Origin: Fretibacter rubidus
GTDB lineage: Bacteria; Pseudomonadota; Alphaproteobacteria; Caulobacterales; Maricaulaceae
DNA: 64,000 bases
Direction: 5' to 3'
Assembly: GCF_041429785.1 (NCBI RefSeq)
Contig: NZ_CP163423.1
Coordinates: forward strand, 496,001 to 560,000
Both the position numbers and the translations under genes were made by a program. Each line of letters begins with the position of its first letter. The first letter of the stretch is position 1. This document shows, piece after piece, positions 54,472-63,423 of this stretch. The notes beneath the pieces were generated by a model. It saw only the letters and a list, made by a program, of their open reading frames with translations, had not been told where the DNA came from and did not search any database.

Positions 54472-55571
54472 GATTTAAATCCCAGCGCAGCGGGCAGGCC
54501 AGGCGATGACAAACAGACCGCTTTGAAAAGCTCGCCCATTTCGTCGCTGTCCATCAACCGGTGCAATTGACGAATGATTTTGGGCTTGGCGTCTGGCTTG
54601 CCTTTGATCAGGGCCACCGCACGCATTTCAATGCCAAGCTTTGAGAGGAACTCGCGTTGGGGCACGGCTTTGGATGCGTCTAGCCCTGCCGCAGTGGCCG
54701 CCTCTGAAAGAGCCGCGAAATCCACGCGCGCGGTAAGGTCGGTATTGCCCGGATCAGAAAAGACACCCACTTTTTCGTGGCGTTTAAGGGCTTGTAATGT
54801 ATCACCAAATTCTGTGACCTCTGGCCCGTAATCTATGAACAGCGCGCGACCGGGATAATCTAACAGCCGCGCGGCGATTTGGTCAACGATTTGGCGCGCA
54901 GCGATGCAGACCTCTAATAGGTCGTCTTTGCGCGCGTCTGACTGCGCGGCGGGCAGGGCGTCTTGCACAACGTCTGAAATGGCCACGGGCGATTTCACAA
55001 AACGTAATGCGCCGCCGTCCACGCTGACCATACGTTCCACCCATCCCCCGCGCCCCGCAAAGGGGTCGTCTTGGATAAATTGGCGTATAGGCAAGCAGTC
55101 TAAAAACTCGTTCCCGATGATCAAGCTCGGCCCTTCTGGCACTTTGGATATATCAGACGCCCAAGACACAGGCACGCCCGTCGCGGCCAGCGTTTGTCCT
55201 TGCACAGCCTCTAAGGCTGCGCTGGCCTCCACCAGTGTGACAGAGAGCGCGCGTTCAAAGGCTTTGTCGAGTGCCGCCGTGCGGAGTATATCAGCCATCA
55301 TAATCCCGCGCCCTGGGCCAAGCTCTATGAGTTGCACAGACGGCGGGCGGCCCATATCAATCCAGCTTTGGATACACCAAAGCCCAATAACCTCGCCGAA
55401 CATCTGGCTAATTTCGGGCGCTGTAATGAAGTCCCCGTCACTGCCGAGTGGATCGCGTGTGGGATAATATCCGTCGACAGGGTCAAGCAGGCATAGCGTC
55501 ATATATTCCGCGACTGACATCGGGCCTTCGGACTTAATGCGCTTTATTAGACGGTCTTTTAAGGCACTCAT
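54468..55571 (-). CDS. SAM-dependent methyltransferase, MidA/NDUFAF7 family
   Basis: 367 residues from ATG 55571 (MSALKDRLIKRIKSEGPMS); the longer frame to 55655 overlaps lgt and is not needed. SAM-binding motif is IELGPGRGIMMADIL, and the family N-terminus SVAEYMTLCLLDPVDGYY is clear. The mitochondrial homologue methylates an arginine of complex I subunit NDUFS2; the bacterial substrate is not certain. It begins one base after the lgt stop. Confidence 0.9.
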   Translation of the reverse strand: MSALKDRLIKRIKSEGPMSVAEYMTLCLLDPVDGYYPTRDPLGSDGDFITAPEISQMFGEVIGLWCIQSWIDMGRPPSVQLIELGPGRGIMMADILRTAALDKAFERALSVTLVEASAALEAVQGQTLAATGVPVSWASDISKVPEGPSLIIGNEFLDCLPIRQFIQDDPFAGRGGWVERMVSVDGGALRFVKSPVAISDVVQDALPAAQSDARKDDLLEVCIAARQIVDQIAARLLDYPGRALFIDYGPEVTEFGDTLQALKRHEKVGVFSDPGNTDLTARVDFAALSEAATAAGLDASKAVPQREFLSKLGIEMRAVALIKGKPDAKPKIIRQLHRLMDSDEMGELFKAVCLSSPGLPAALGFKS

Positions 55572-55572
55572 C

Positions 55573-56460
55573 TTAGGCTTGCTCTGCCTCGTCGCCCATA
55601 CGTTTTGGCGCGACAGGTGGGCGGCGTGATGCCCAGACAATAATGGCAAGACCAATGATGACCATAGGCAAGGAGTAGCTCATGCCGCGCGTCAGCGGGC
55701 CGAACTGCTGAATATTATCAGGTTCGCGGAAAAACTCGACGAATATCCGAAACACGCCGTAGCCTGCAAAAAATATTCCTGCGGCAATGCCAGGCTTCGT
55801 GAGCACTTTAAATTTATGCGTGGCGATACGGATAATAAACCACAGTGCGATGCCTTCTAGCGCCGCCTCGTAAAGCTGGCTTGGGTGGCGGGGGAGGGAC
55901 AGTTGGTCGGTGTGAAAAATAAACGCCCAGGCCACATCTGTTGGACGCCCGTAAAGCTCTTGGTTCACGAAATTACCAAACAGCCGCACGGCAAAAATTC
56001 CCAACGGCGCACCAATGGCCGCCATATCAGCAAGCCGCCACAGCTCGACCTTACGAGAGCGCGCTAGCCACCAGACGGCGACACAAACCCCTAAAAAACC
56101 GCCGTGAAAGGCCATGCCGCCTTCCCATATTTTAAATAAAAACAGTGGGTTTTCCAAAAACCGTTCGGGCGTATAAAGCAGCACAGACCCAATACGCCCA
56201 CCAACAATAATCCCAAGCAGTAGAAAGAACATCATGTCTTCCAGCAGCTTTTTATTGGGGATCAGGGCACTGCCGCGCGTGATGCCTGCGGGAATCCAAA
56301 GTTCTTTTTTTGAACAGACGTTCTTGGCGTAGAGATAGGCTGCAAATAGCCCCGCGATATAGGATAGGCCGTACCATTTGACGCTAAAGTTTCCGATGGA
56401 AAACACATTGGGGCTAATCCAATCGGGGAACGGAATGGCGTGAATGAGTGTAATAATCAT
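55573..56460 (-). CDS. lgt: Prolipoprotein diacylglyceryl transferase
   Basis: 295 residues from ATG 56460 (MIITLIHAIPFPDWISP). A polytopic inner-membrane enzyme that adds diacylglycerol to the lipobox cysteine of prolipoproteins, including the many lipoproteins in this window. Signature motifs GGRIGSVLLY, HGGFLGV and RLFGNFVNQELYGRPTD are present, with several membrane helices. First gene of the lgt-midA-pgeF group, divergent from the UbiK-like gene. Confidence 0.96.
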   Translation of the reverse strand: MIITLIHAIPFPDWISPNVFSIGNFSVKWYGLSYIAGLFAAYLYAKNVCSKKELWIPAGITRGSALIPNKKLLEDMMFFLLLGIIVGGRIGSVLLYTPERFLENPLFLFKIWEGGMAFHGGFLGVCVAVWWLARSRKVELWRLADMAAIGAPLGIFAVRLFGNFVNQELYGRPTDVAWAFIFHTDQLSLPRHPSQLYEAALEGIALWFIIRIATHKFKVLTKPGIAAGIFFAGYGVFRIFVEFFREPDNIQQFGPLTRGMSYSLPMVIIGLAIIVWASRRPPVAPKRMGDEAEQA

Positions 56461-56574
56461 GGCGCGACTTTTTATGACAGTGATAGCTCTGGAAATTGTG
56501 CTACACTGCACTTAGATATATTACCAGAATAAATGGGCCCACGTGCCTTTGAACCGAACCAAAAGCGAGCCATC

Positions 56575-56931
56575 ATGCAAAGCAAAGCCAAACCCCTTGA
56601 TGATTTATCAAATCTGATGACCAATGCCATGGGCGCCGTCAAAGGCGTCGGCGACGAGGTCAAAGCCATGGGCCGCGCCCGCGCCGAAAGTCTCATCGCC
56701 GATATGGACCTTGTGGGCCGCGAAGAGTTTGAAGTGTTCAAAGCCCTGCTTGCGAAACAGGCCACAGAGATTGAAGCGTTAAAAGCAGACATCGCGTTAT
56801 TGAAAAAACCTGCGCGCAAAACAGTCGCTAAAAAGCCAGTCACCAAAAAGCCAAAACCCTCCACAATTCCCGCCGCCGCCAAAGCAGCCGCAAAGAAAGC
56901 TCAAGGGAAGAAGACGGCAAAAAAAGCTTAG
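56575..56931 (+). CDS. UbiK/BMFP-like accessory protein with basic tail
   Basis: 118 residues from ATG 56575 (MQSKAKPLDDLSNLMTNAMG). The N-terminal amphipathic helix and the coiled-coil containing LVGREEFEVFKALLAKQATEIEALKADI, abbreviated to VGREEFEVF, match the UbiK/BMFP family that forms trimers and supports ubiquinone synthesis or membrane fusion. The Lys/Ala-rich C-terminal 40 residues are typical of alphaproteobacterial members. It is divergent from lgt. Confidence 0.85.
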   Translation: MQSKAKPLDDLSNLMTNAMGAVKGVGDEVKAMGRARAESLIADMDLVGREEFEVFKALLAKQATEIEALKADIALLKKPARKTVAKKPVTKKPKPSTIPAAAKAAAKKAQGKKTAKKA

Positions 56932-56944
56932 ACCTAGCAATTAT

Positions 56945-56990
56945 GCTTTAGGTCGAGTTTCGGGGCATTGCGGACTTCAGCGTAGCAACT
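56945..56990 (-). repeat. Dispersed intergenic repeat fragment at one edge of the giant gene
   Basis: Contains CATTGCGGACTTCAGC, matching 10820-10835 with one change; on the minus strand it aligns with part 2 of 15219-15332. It lies immediately before the stop of the giant gene. Confidence 0.5.
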
Positions 56991-56991
56991 A

Positions 56992-59900
56992 TTATACTCT
57001 CCATTTTTCGGCATTGAGCCGGGCATTGATAGCAATGGTGCTTACACTATAATAAAAGGGACGTTTATCAAACGGGTTAAGATTAAAGTTTCCGCTCGGG
57101 AGATATTTCTTAATAGCTTTTCTAAAATCGTCATTGTCATCAGGATGTAAGGTGCTGCCAAATGCGGAAGCCCATGCCATTGCTACTCTATGGGTTGTAT
57201 CTGAGAAAGTAGCACGAGCTATATTGTCCATGATCTCTTGGCGTAAACTTATATCAATGCCTTTCTCTCGCAAGGCACACATAAAAGACGAGGCTACGGC
57301 AGCGTGCGTCTTTATATCTGCGCTTGGCCCACCCAGTTGGTCAATTAATAATTTGACCTCGTAAGAGAGTTTTCCGTCGCATGTTTGCTCCACCGCATCA
57401 ACAAGCATAGCGCTATTAACAGGAAGAAAATCGTGTTTGCGTTCTGCAAGACCGATTGTTGCGTTTAGGTATTGTTCGTTAGTGAGTTTTTGGGACTCTA
57501 ATGCGAATTGAATGCTTGCTGAAAGCCATAGCCCGTCATCGACACCAAGTTGCTTAGCAAGTTGCCTTAATGAGTTATCATCAGACAATAATGGCACGCC
57601 GTGCTTTTTTGCTAATTCTATAGGTGCTAGAGTTAGTGGCACCTGTTTTAGAATGATTTCTTCTATGTCTGTCTTATCGTCCCCATAAATGACAGGCTCG
57701 ATTTCGCAGAGGTTCCTTAAATCAGAAATCGCCGTTTCCAACCATTCAATTTGGTTTTTGTGAAATGTTTTGTCTTTTTCATCACGATAGACGTCTCCTT
57801 CAACAGCAGTAAGAGAGAAGCTATCCCCCTTGGACACTTTGACTAAATCAAGATGCGCTAATAGCTGTTCAAGTTCGTTTTCGGAAAGCCTTATTGGGCC
57901 TAGTGTCTCCGCGAGCGGTTTTAATATCGAGAGTTCCAGTGCCGTCACAGCTGTAAATAAGTCTATAACGATTCCATTTTTGACGTTTTTAGCCACATTT
58001 GCGGCTTCTTCCTGAACCTCTTTAGTGCCCTGATTGGTTGGGATTTCATACCCACGTTGACGGATAGCATTAGCCAGTTTCAAACCGCACAAACCATCTT
58101 CACCTCCCATCAATGCAAGAGGCAGGTTTTTCTCGATCACTACTCGGCATATATCATCTTGGTGTTCCCCGTCTTTGCGAACCATATCGAGAATTGGCTC
58201 AACATTTTCACCATCAGTTACAATCCGATTTATAATTGCAGCGTCCCCAAAACGATCAGGGTGTTCGTTAGATAGGTATTGAGCTGCGCGAATATATTCG
58301 GGCCAGACATCTTCGATGATCCACTCAACATTGTCACCCATTTTAGATGCTGTAGAGAACGTATCGCCTATTCTTTTTCCTAAGGCGGCCTCTAGTCGTA
58401 AATCACCTTTATGGAGAACCACGCCCCAAGGCCGATGGTCATTGCCTTCAATAATGCCCTCAACAACTTCGTTCGTTCCTGATCGTCTAATTTTTACGTA
58501 CTGGCCTTTTTCAACGATACGGCTTGGTGGGCCTTCTAAATTAGTTGAAAATACAAAACCTATATAACTTCCTGACACTGTTGGAGAGGCTTGTCCTTTA
58601 GGGTCAATTACAGACCTGAATGCCATCTGTATTGCTTGTTCAAGTTTCTCATGTCGTTTTAAAATACTTGCATATTGCATGGAGTCTAAAGGGCTATAGG
58701 GAAGACCTTCAACACCTTCGGTGTTAAGCAACTCTTCGATTTTTGCCTCGTCGTTTAACCTCATTGCACATCGGTAAATAGCGAGCCAATAACGCAGATG
58801 TGGATGATGATTAAAAAGCTCTTCAAAGTGCTTTTTGGCTATTAAAAAATTCCTTTGGTTGAATGCAGCAATCGCTACCAGTTCTTTGTATTCAGCCAGC
58901 TCCAGTAATGTCTCATCAAGTTTGCTGAATATTTCGATAGATCTCTGACGCATTGGCGTTTCAGTAGCAGCGACTGAAAGAAGAAGTTCTAATTCTTCAG
59001 ACGGACGAGAGTAGTCTATTCGCTCCCAAAGAAGCTCTATAATTGTGTTGTCATCGTTTAAAATTTTAGCTTGGTGAACAACGCTCACAATGTCTTCAGG
59101 CTCTGCGTCATCACCTAAACAATTTTTCGCTGATGCGAGACAGGATAATGCTTGTTCGATACCTAAGTACTTGCGCGCAAGTTGGGAACGAATAGTCCAC
59201 TCGCGACAGGCAACAGAACTTTCTTTGATTAGTTTTTCGACAGCCTTGCTACGGTCTTTTTCTTCCAAACTCTCTATTTGGGCCAGTGATTTTAGTCCAA
59301 GCAAAAGACCATGATCACGGTCTTTATCACCTAATCTCGCATCACATAAGGCTTCTACCGTGTTCCAATCGTTGATATCTAATGCATGTTGTAGTCTCAT
59401 TTTCTGTGCATCGGCAGTCTGTGGAAGCTCCTCAACTACATCGTTGAGTTCGTCCGCCCGTCCGGATTTTACAAGGTTGATTGCGTACTCAAGCGCTAGG
59501 CTTGCATCTTGGATTTTTTCTCTGGCAATAAGACCGATTTTAATGGCTTGCTCAGATTTACCAGCAACACGAAGCGCCTGCATATAATTTACTGGTAGTG
59601 CGGGCTCATGAGATTGTTGGTAATTCCCTTTGGATTGTGTTTCGTCCCATAAAGAAGCATATACATCCAAGGCTTCTGTGAGTTGGTTGTGATTTTCTGG
59701 TGTTAAAGGATCTAAACCCGCCAAGGCAGCCTCATCTTCAAAGACGCTCTCAAGTAATGTATCAGCATAAAACTGACGAATATAGTAATCATCAGGATGG
59801 TCTTTAAGCGCTTTTAGGGTCGCTTTTCTCAGAGATTTTTTAGTGTCTGTTCGTCTAGTTATTTCTAGACGGGCCAACCAAACATGTGCGTTCCTGCGAG

Positions 59901-60912
59901 CGGCGTCTGGAACAATAGATAAGTCTTTAAGAAAATGCAGTGATCTCGCTATTAATGACGAGTTACTAGCGTCTTCTTTTAATGCTGTTTCAGTCAATTC
60001 GCGGAGTTCATTGAGCTTGTTTTGAAAGCCAAGTGCCAATGCATAATTTGAAATAGTAGCTGCGCGATGCGGCATATACTCATAAGCCTCAGCATATTTC
60101 TCAAATGCTAGCTCGCGCTCGTCAAGGATAAAGTGGCAATTCCCAAGACCTCCAATTATTCTCGCGTAGTCAATCGGTTCCTTTGGCTTTTCAGTTTCTA
60201 AGAGATCACAAAGTTCGGTGAAACACTCTACTGGCTCAAACGGTATTCTTTCAGATATTTCTGTTATCAATGTGGTAAGCGGAGTTTCCTTATCGTTTTC
60301 ATCGATAGTTTTAATTTCTATTATCGCCAGTTTGGAACGTGATGGTGATAAACCCGCTTTAGCTATCGCAGATAATTTTTTTAACCCATCGGGGTCATTG
60401 ACTTGCATATGTTCGATTAATGCAATGACGGCCGCCGATTGAACATCGAGTGCTCTAAACACCTCTGGCTTTGTTCGAGCCATATCGGTCAAGCTGTCCC
60501 AATCCCAGATTTGAATTAGAGGCGCTTTGTCACCGAGCTCTAAATTTAACGTCTTTTGAAGTTCATCTGCTGCATCCTGCAACGCCGTTTTCTTTACTGC
60601 TGTTGTTGCATAGATGAATCTTTGGAACTCAAACTTTGCAAGTGCCGCCCTAACATGTGTCTCAACATCGTCAGGGTTTTCCTCTTTACCCGGCTCTCGG
60701 CACTTACCCTGTATTACCGTTAATTTCGTTGTTTCATCATTTGGTCTGCCGCGAACATCTATACCATGTTGAGTGGAACCTTTGCGGCCATAGCGTTCAA
60801 ATGTAGTGCTTTTGAAAATATGATTGGCGATATCAACCAGAGCGATCTCAAAGTCTTGATCGTTGACTGGCGGCTGTATGTGTTTGGCGGAAATCGCTGA
60901 ACTTGAAATCAT
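56992..60912 (-). CDS. Giant nuclease-TPR-GreAB-C-PIN protein (candidate defence protein)
   Basis: A 1306-residue protein. Residues about 15-160 look like an Mrr-type restriction endonuclease domain, with FERYGRKGSTQHGIDVRGR (D52) and VIQGKC (Q68, K70). Residues about 230-770 are helical repeats of TPR character. Residues about 800-880 include VVEGIIEGNDHRPWGVVL and ALGKRIGDTFSTAS, resembling the C-terminal domain of GreA/GreB. Residues about 980-1125 resemble a PIN nuclease (VIDLFTAVTALELS, then VPLLSDDNSLRQLA). The TPR-GreAB-C-PIN order has been predicted to be a bacterial conflict system. No partner gene is adjacent; it is a single-gene insertion between housekeeping genes, flanked by repeats. 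Confidence 0.75.
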   Translation of the reverse strand: MISSSAISAKHIQPPVNDQDFEIALVDIANHIFKSTTFERYGRKGSTQHGIDVRGRPNDETTKLTVIQGKCREPGKEENPDDVETHVRAALAKFEFQRFIYATTAVKKTALQDAADELQKTLNLELGDKAPLIQIWDWDSLTDMARTKPEVFRALDVQSAAVIALIEHMQVNDPDGLKKLSAIAKAGLSPSRSKLAIIEIKTIDENDKETPLTTLITEISERIPFEPVECFTELCDLLETEKPKEPIDYARIIGGLGNCHFILDERELAFEKYAEAYEYMPHRAATISNYALALGFQNKLNELRELTETALKEDASNSSLIARSLHFLKDLSIVPDAARRNAHVWLARLEITRRTDTKKSLRKATLKALKDHPDDYYIRQFYADTLLESVFEDEAALAGLDPLTPENHNQLTEALDVYASLWDETQSKGNYQQSHEPALPVNYMQALRVAGKSEQAIKIGLIAREKIQDASLALEYAINLVKSGRADELNDVVEELPQTADAQKMRLQHALDINDWNTVEALCDARLGDKDRDHGLLLGLKSLAQIESLEEKDRSKAVEKLIKESSVACREWTIRSQLARKYLGIEQALSCLASAKNCLGDDAEPEDIVSVVHQAKILNDDNTIIELLWERIDYSRPSEELELLLSVAATETPMRQRSIEIFSKLDETLLELAEYKELVAIAAFNQRNFLIAKKHFEELFNHHPHLRYWLAIYRCAMRLNDEAKIEELLNTEGVEGLPYSPLDSMQYASILKRHEKLEQAIQMAFRSVIDPKGQASPTVSGSYIGFVFSTNLEGPPSRIVEKGQYVKIRRSGTNEVVEGIIEGNDHRPWGVVLHKGDLRLEAALGKRIGDTFSTASKMGDNVEWIIEDVWPEYIRAAQYLSNEHPDRFGDAAIINRIVTDGENVEPILDMVRKDGEHQDDICRVVIEKNLPLALMGGEDGLCGLKLANAIRQRGYEIPTNQGTKEVQEEAANVAKNVKNGIVIDLFTAVTALELSILKPLAETLGPIRLSENELEQLLAHLDLVKVSKGDSFSLTAVEGDVYRDEKDKTFHKNQIEWLETAISDLRNLCEIEPVIYGDDKTDIEEIILKQVPLTLAPIELAKKHGVPLLSDDNSLRQLAKQLGVDDGLWLSASIQFALESQKLTNEQYLNATIGLAERKHDFLPVNSAMLVDAVEQTCDGKLSYEVKLLIDQLGGPSADIKTHAAVASSFMCALREKGIDISLRQEIMDNIARATFSDTTHRVAMAWASAFGSTLHPDDNDDFRKAIKKYLPSGNFNLNPFDKRPFYYSVSTIAINARLNAEKWRV

Positions 60913-61078
60913 AGGTGATAATTGGTTATTCGCCCTTGGATTGTAAAGGGAATAAGCAGGAGCATTGGTTAATTACCCCAGATTAAATATATGCTATCAA
61001 GTAAATTAAGCTATCCCTTTATCCGCCAAAGATTATCACGCTTCTTGAAACATGTCGACTTGGGTTAGGAGTGCCCGG

Positions 61079-61168
61079 TTTTGGGCGATTGCTGCCGTAT
61101 AAGCAAACATTACCAGCGGCCGCTTTAGGCGACTTAAGCCACTCTTCTAATGTCCCCTTTGAGGATTT
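61079..61168 (+). repeat. Dispersed intergenic repeat, near-full copy
   Basis: TTGGGCGATTGCTGCCGTAT, AAACATTACCAGCGGCCG and GGCGACTTAAGCCACT match the copy at 15219-15332 closely. It lies upstream of the giant gene start, with the terminator of the LysM gene next. The stretch 60913-61078 shows nothing recognisable. Confidence 0.65.
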
Positions 61169-61187
61169 ACCTACCCGCCACCCCAAA

Positions 61188-61222
61188 ACAAAACACCCCG
61201 ACCATGGCCGGGGTGTTTTTAT
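61188..61222 (-). terminator. Rho-independent terminator of the LysM gene
   Basis: AACACCCCG and CGGGGTGTT form a 9-base stem with an inner CCATGG, with T-runs on both sides (TTTTGTTTT on the minus strand, TTTTT on the plus strand). It is 27 bases past the LysM gene stop and could act in both directions. Confidence 0.8.
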
Positions 61223-61248
61223 AGTATAAATTTATTGAGCGGCCTGTC

Positions 61249-61704
61249 TTAGACGCTTTCTGCGTTATCCGCTGGGATGCGTAGTACTTGACCGACATAA
61301 ATTTTATCGGGATGTTTTAGCATGGGGCGGTTGGCCTCGAAAATCTCTTTGTAGCGCGAGCCTTTGTTATAGTAGCGTTTTGAGATCGCCCAAAGCGTAT
61401 CGCCGGAAACAACGGTGTGAAATTCAGAGGCAGGGGCATCATCTGACGCCTCAATTCCGTCTTCAACCTCGCCGACGCCTTCGACATTGCCGACTGCCAA
61501 GATGATTTTTTCTTTCATTTCTTGGGTGACGCCTTTGCCTTTGACCGACACTTTGCCGTTGTCATCGACATGGATGTCAATTTCGTCTTTGGCGAGGCCT
61601 AAATCTTTGACCTCTTTTTTGAGCGCGTCTTCGGCGTCTTTGCCTTTGAAGATTTTACCAAGGCCGCGGCCTGCCATTTTTACAAAAGGAATCATTCCAA
61701 ACAT
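61249..61704 (-). CDS. BON and LysM domain protein (Kbp/YgaU-like)
   Basis: 151 residues. Residues about 25-90 form a BON domain (VSVKGKGVTQEMKEKIILAV, VEGVGEVEDGI). Residues about 95-148 form a LysM module (HTVVSGDTLWAISKRYY, PDKIYVGQVLRIP). The arrangement matches E. coli Kbp (YgaU), a cytoplasmic potassium-binding protein; no signal peptide is seen. A peptidoglycan-binding role is the alternative. Confidence 0.9.
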   Translation of the reverse strand: MFGMIPFVKMAGRGLGKIFKGKDAEDALKKEVKDLGLAKDEIDIHVDDNGKVSVKGKGVTQEMKEKIILAVGNVEGVGEVEDGIEASDDAPASEFHTVVSGDTLWAISKRYYNKGSRYKEIFEANRPMLKHPDKIYVGQVLRIPADNAESV

Positions 61705-61748
61705 CTGTGTTCTCCAGTTTCTGGTGTTATTGATACAGGCCTAGCGCG

Positions 61749-62117
61749 CTAGACCTCTTGCCATAATTCTATCTTGATACCTTCGGGGTCGATAAACCAG
61801 CCAAAAATACCGTATTCTGTATTTTCTACCGCTCCAATGATTTTGGCACCCCCTTTACGGGCTTTTTCTATCAAGCTGGCCACATCATTGACGCGCAAAT
61901 TTATCATAAACTCCGCCGTGCTGGGCGCAAGGTAAGTCGAATCGGCGGGGAAGGGGCTCATCATTGTTCGTGACTGACCGTCCGATGCCCATTCAAAATT
62001 ACCCCAATCCGTAGGGTCTGCGCCCATATGGTCGCGCCACCAGTCTAAATAGGCTTTTGGGTCTTTAACCTTATAAAAGACCCCTCCCAGTCCAAGAATT
62101 TTTGCGTCTTTGTTCAT
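61749..62117 (-). CDS. VOC (glyoxalase-like) family protein
   Basis: 122 residues from ATG 62117 (MNKDAKILGLGGVFYKV), preceded by AAGGGGACACC; the long upstream open frame lacks a better start. The two beta-alpha-beta-beta-beta modules of the vicinal oxygen chelate fold are seen, ending with GWFIDPEGIKIELWQ, which carries the usual metal-ligand Glu. Substrate unknown. Confidence 0.85.
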   Translation of the reverse strand: MNKDAKILGLGGVFYKVKDPKAYLDWWRDHMGADPTDWGNFEWASDGQSRTMMSPFPADSTYLAPSTAEFMINLRVNDVASLIEKARKGGAKIIGAVENTEYGIFGWFIDPEGIKIELWQEV

Positions 62118-62268
62118 GGTGTCCCCTTTATAAGGAAAGCTTAGTCTGTATTTTGTCATAATTCCACCCCATCGCGTCTTTGCATTCTGGCCAAGACAGG
62201 GTATAGCGGCCAAAATTATGGTGATGTGGTCTGCTATCCAGTCTACATCCGATTTTAACGAGGTTACT

Positions 62269-62400
62269 ATGTTATCCGTCATCCAAGCTGGTATCAGCAT
62301 CTTTGGTTTGTTTCATATGGATCCCGCTTTGTTTGCGTTTCTTTTGGTGACTATCACCTTTGGGGCTTTGAACATTTTGGAATTTAAACGCTTTGACTAA
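62269..62400 (+). CDS. Small membrane protein
   Basis: 43 residues from ATG 62269 with GAGG at 62259-62262. It has a short amphipathic start, one hydrophobic helix (about residues 18-34: PALFAFLLVTITFGALN) and the end LEFKRFD. It lies 43 bases before the antiporter gene and could be cotranscribed. No family recognised. Confidence 0.5.
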   Translation: MLSVIQAGISIFGLFHMDPALFAFLLVTITFGALNILEFKRFD

Positions 62401-62443
62401 TTCGCATCTTGCGAATGTAGTTTAAGCTTCAAGGACGACTGGC

Positions 62444-63418
62444 ATGGGCCTATTGCCTAGTTTTGCGCTGTTGATTGTCGGCATTATTGTGCTGATTGTT
62501 GCGGGTGATTTGCTCGTTCGCGGGGCGGCTGCGCTTGCGCGTCATTGGGGCATACCGGCCCTTATCGTGGGCCTCACGATTGTTGCCTTTGGTACATCTG
62601 CGCCCGAACTTGTTGTCTCTATTCAAGCGGTCATGGTCGGTGCTGGCGAGTTGGCCTCTGGTAATGTTGTTGGCTCTAATATTGCTAATGTGTTGTTGGC
62701 GCTGGGACTTCCTGCGATATTAATGGCTGTGCCCACGAATATGCCGGGTGTTGGGCGTAATGCACTTATTGCAATGTTTGCAACACTGCTATTTATTTTG
62801 CTCGCGTGGCTTGGTAATCCGCTGACCGTCTGGCAGGGCGCTATCTTGTTTGGCGGTATTGTGATTTATCTTGTTTATATGGCCCGTTTGGCCAAACAGG
62901 GTGCAGAAGATCCTATCTTGGCCGAAATGACCGAAATTGACGAAGGCGAGCTTGGGCTGCCGACAAATGTTCTCTACTCAGGGATTTTTGTGGTTATTGG
63001 CCTGATCGGTTTGGCATTTGGTGGTCACCTGATTGTTGAAAATGCCGTGAATATTGCTGGAACGCTGGGCGTGAGTGAGACGATTATCGGTCTGACAATT
63101 GTCGCTATTGGCACGTCGCTCCCCGAAGTGGCGACGGTTATTGTCGCGGCTTATCGGGGTCATTCCGAAGTCGCCATCGGCAATGTGCTGGGCTCCAATA
63201 TTTTCAATCTATTTGCCGTGATGGGGGCCGCATCGCTAGCGGGGCCTGTGGCGATTAACCCGACGCTGTTTGTCTTTGACTTCTGGGTCATGCTTGCGAC
63301 GATGGTTGTGCTGCTTGTCTTTGTGATGCGCCGTATACCGATTGGGCGCTTGGCTGGTATTGCCTTTATGGTGGCCTATGCTCTGTATCTTGCGGCGCTA
63401 GTTGCGGGCGCAATGTAG
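62444..63418 (+). CDS. Calcium/sodium antiporter of the CaCA family
   Basis: 324 residues with about ten membrane helices and two inverted alpha repeats: VAFGTSAPELVVSI with VVGSNIANVLLALG, and VAIGTSLPEVATVI with VLGSNIFNLFAVMG. These G(T/S)S(A/L)PE and GSN motifs form the ion sites in YrbG/NCX exchangers. The acidic loop between halves (about 160-175) is typical. Exports Ca2+ or exchanges it for Na+ or H+. Confidence 0.93.
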   Translation: MGLLPSFALLIVGIIVLIVAGDLLVRGAAALARHWGIPALIVGLTIVAFGTSAPELVVSIQAVMVGAGELASGNVVGSNIANVLLALGLPAILMAVPTNMPGVGRNALIAMFATLLFILLAWLGNPLTVWQGAILFGGIVIYLVYMARLAKQGAEDPILAEMTEIDEGELGLPTNVLYSGIFVVIGLIGLAFGGHLIVENAVNIAGTLGVSETIIGLTIVAIGTSLPEVATVIVAAYRGHSEVAIGNVLGSNIFNLFAVMGAASLAGPVAINPTLFVFDFWVMLATMVVLLVFVMRRIPIGRLAGIAFMVAYALYLAALVAGAM

Positions 63419-63423
63419 CGCTC

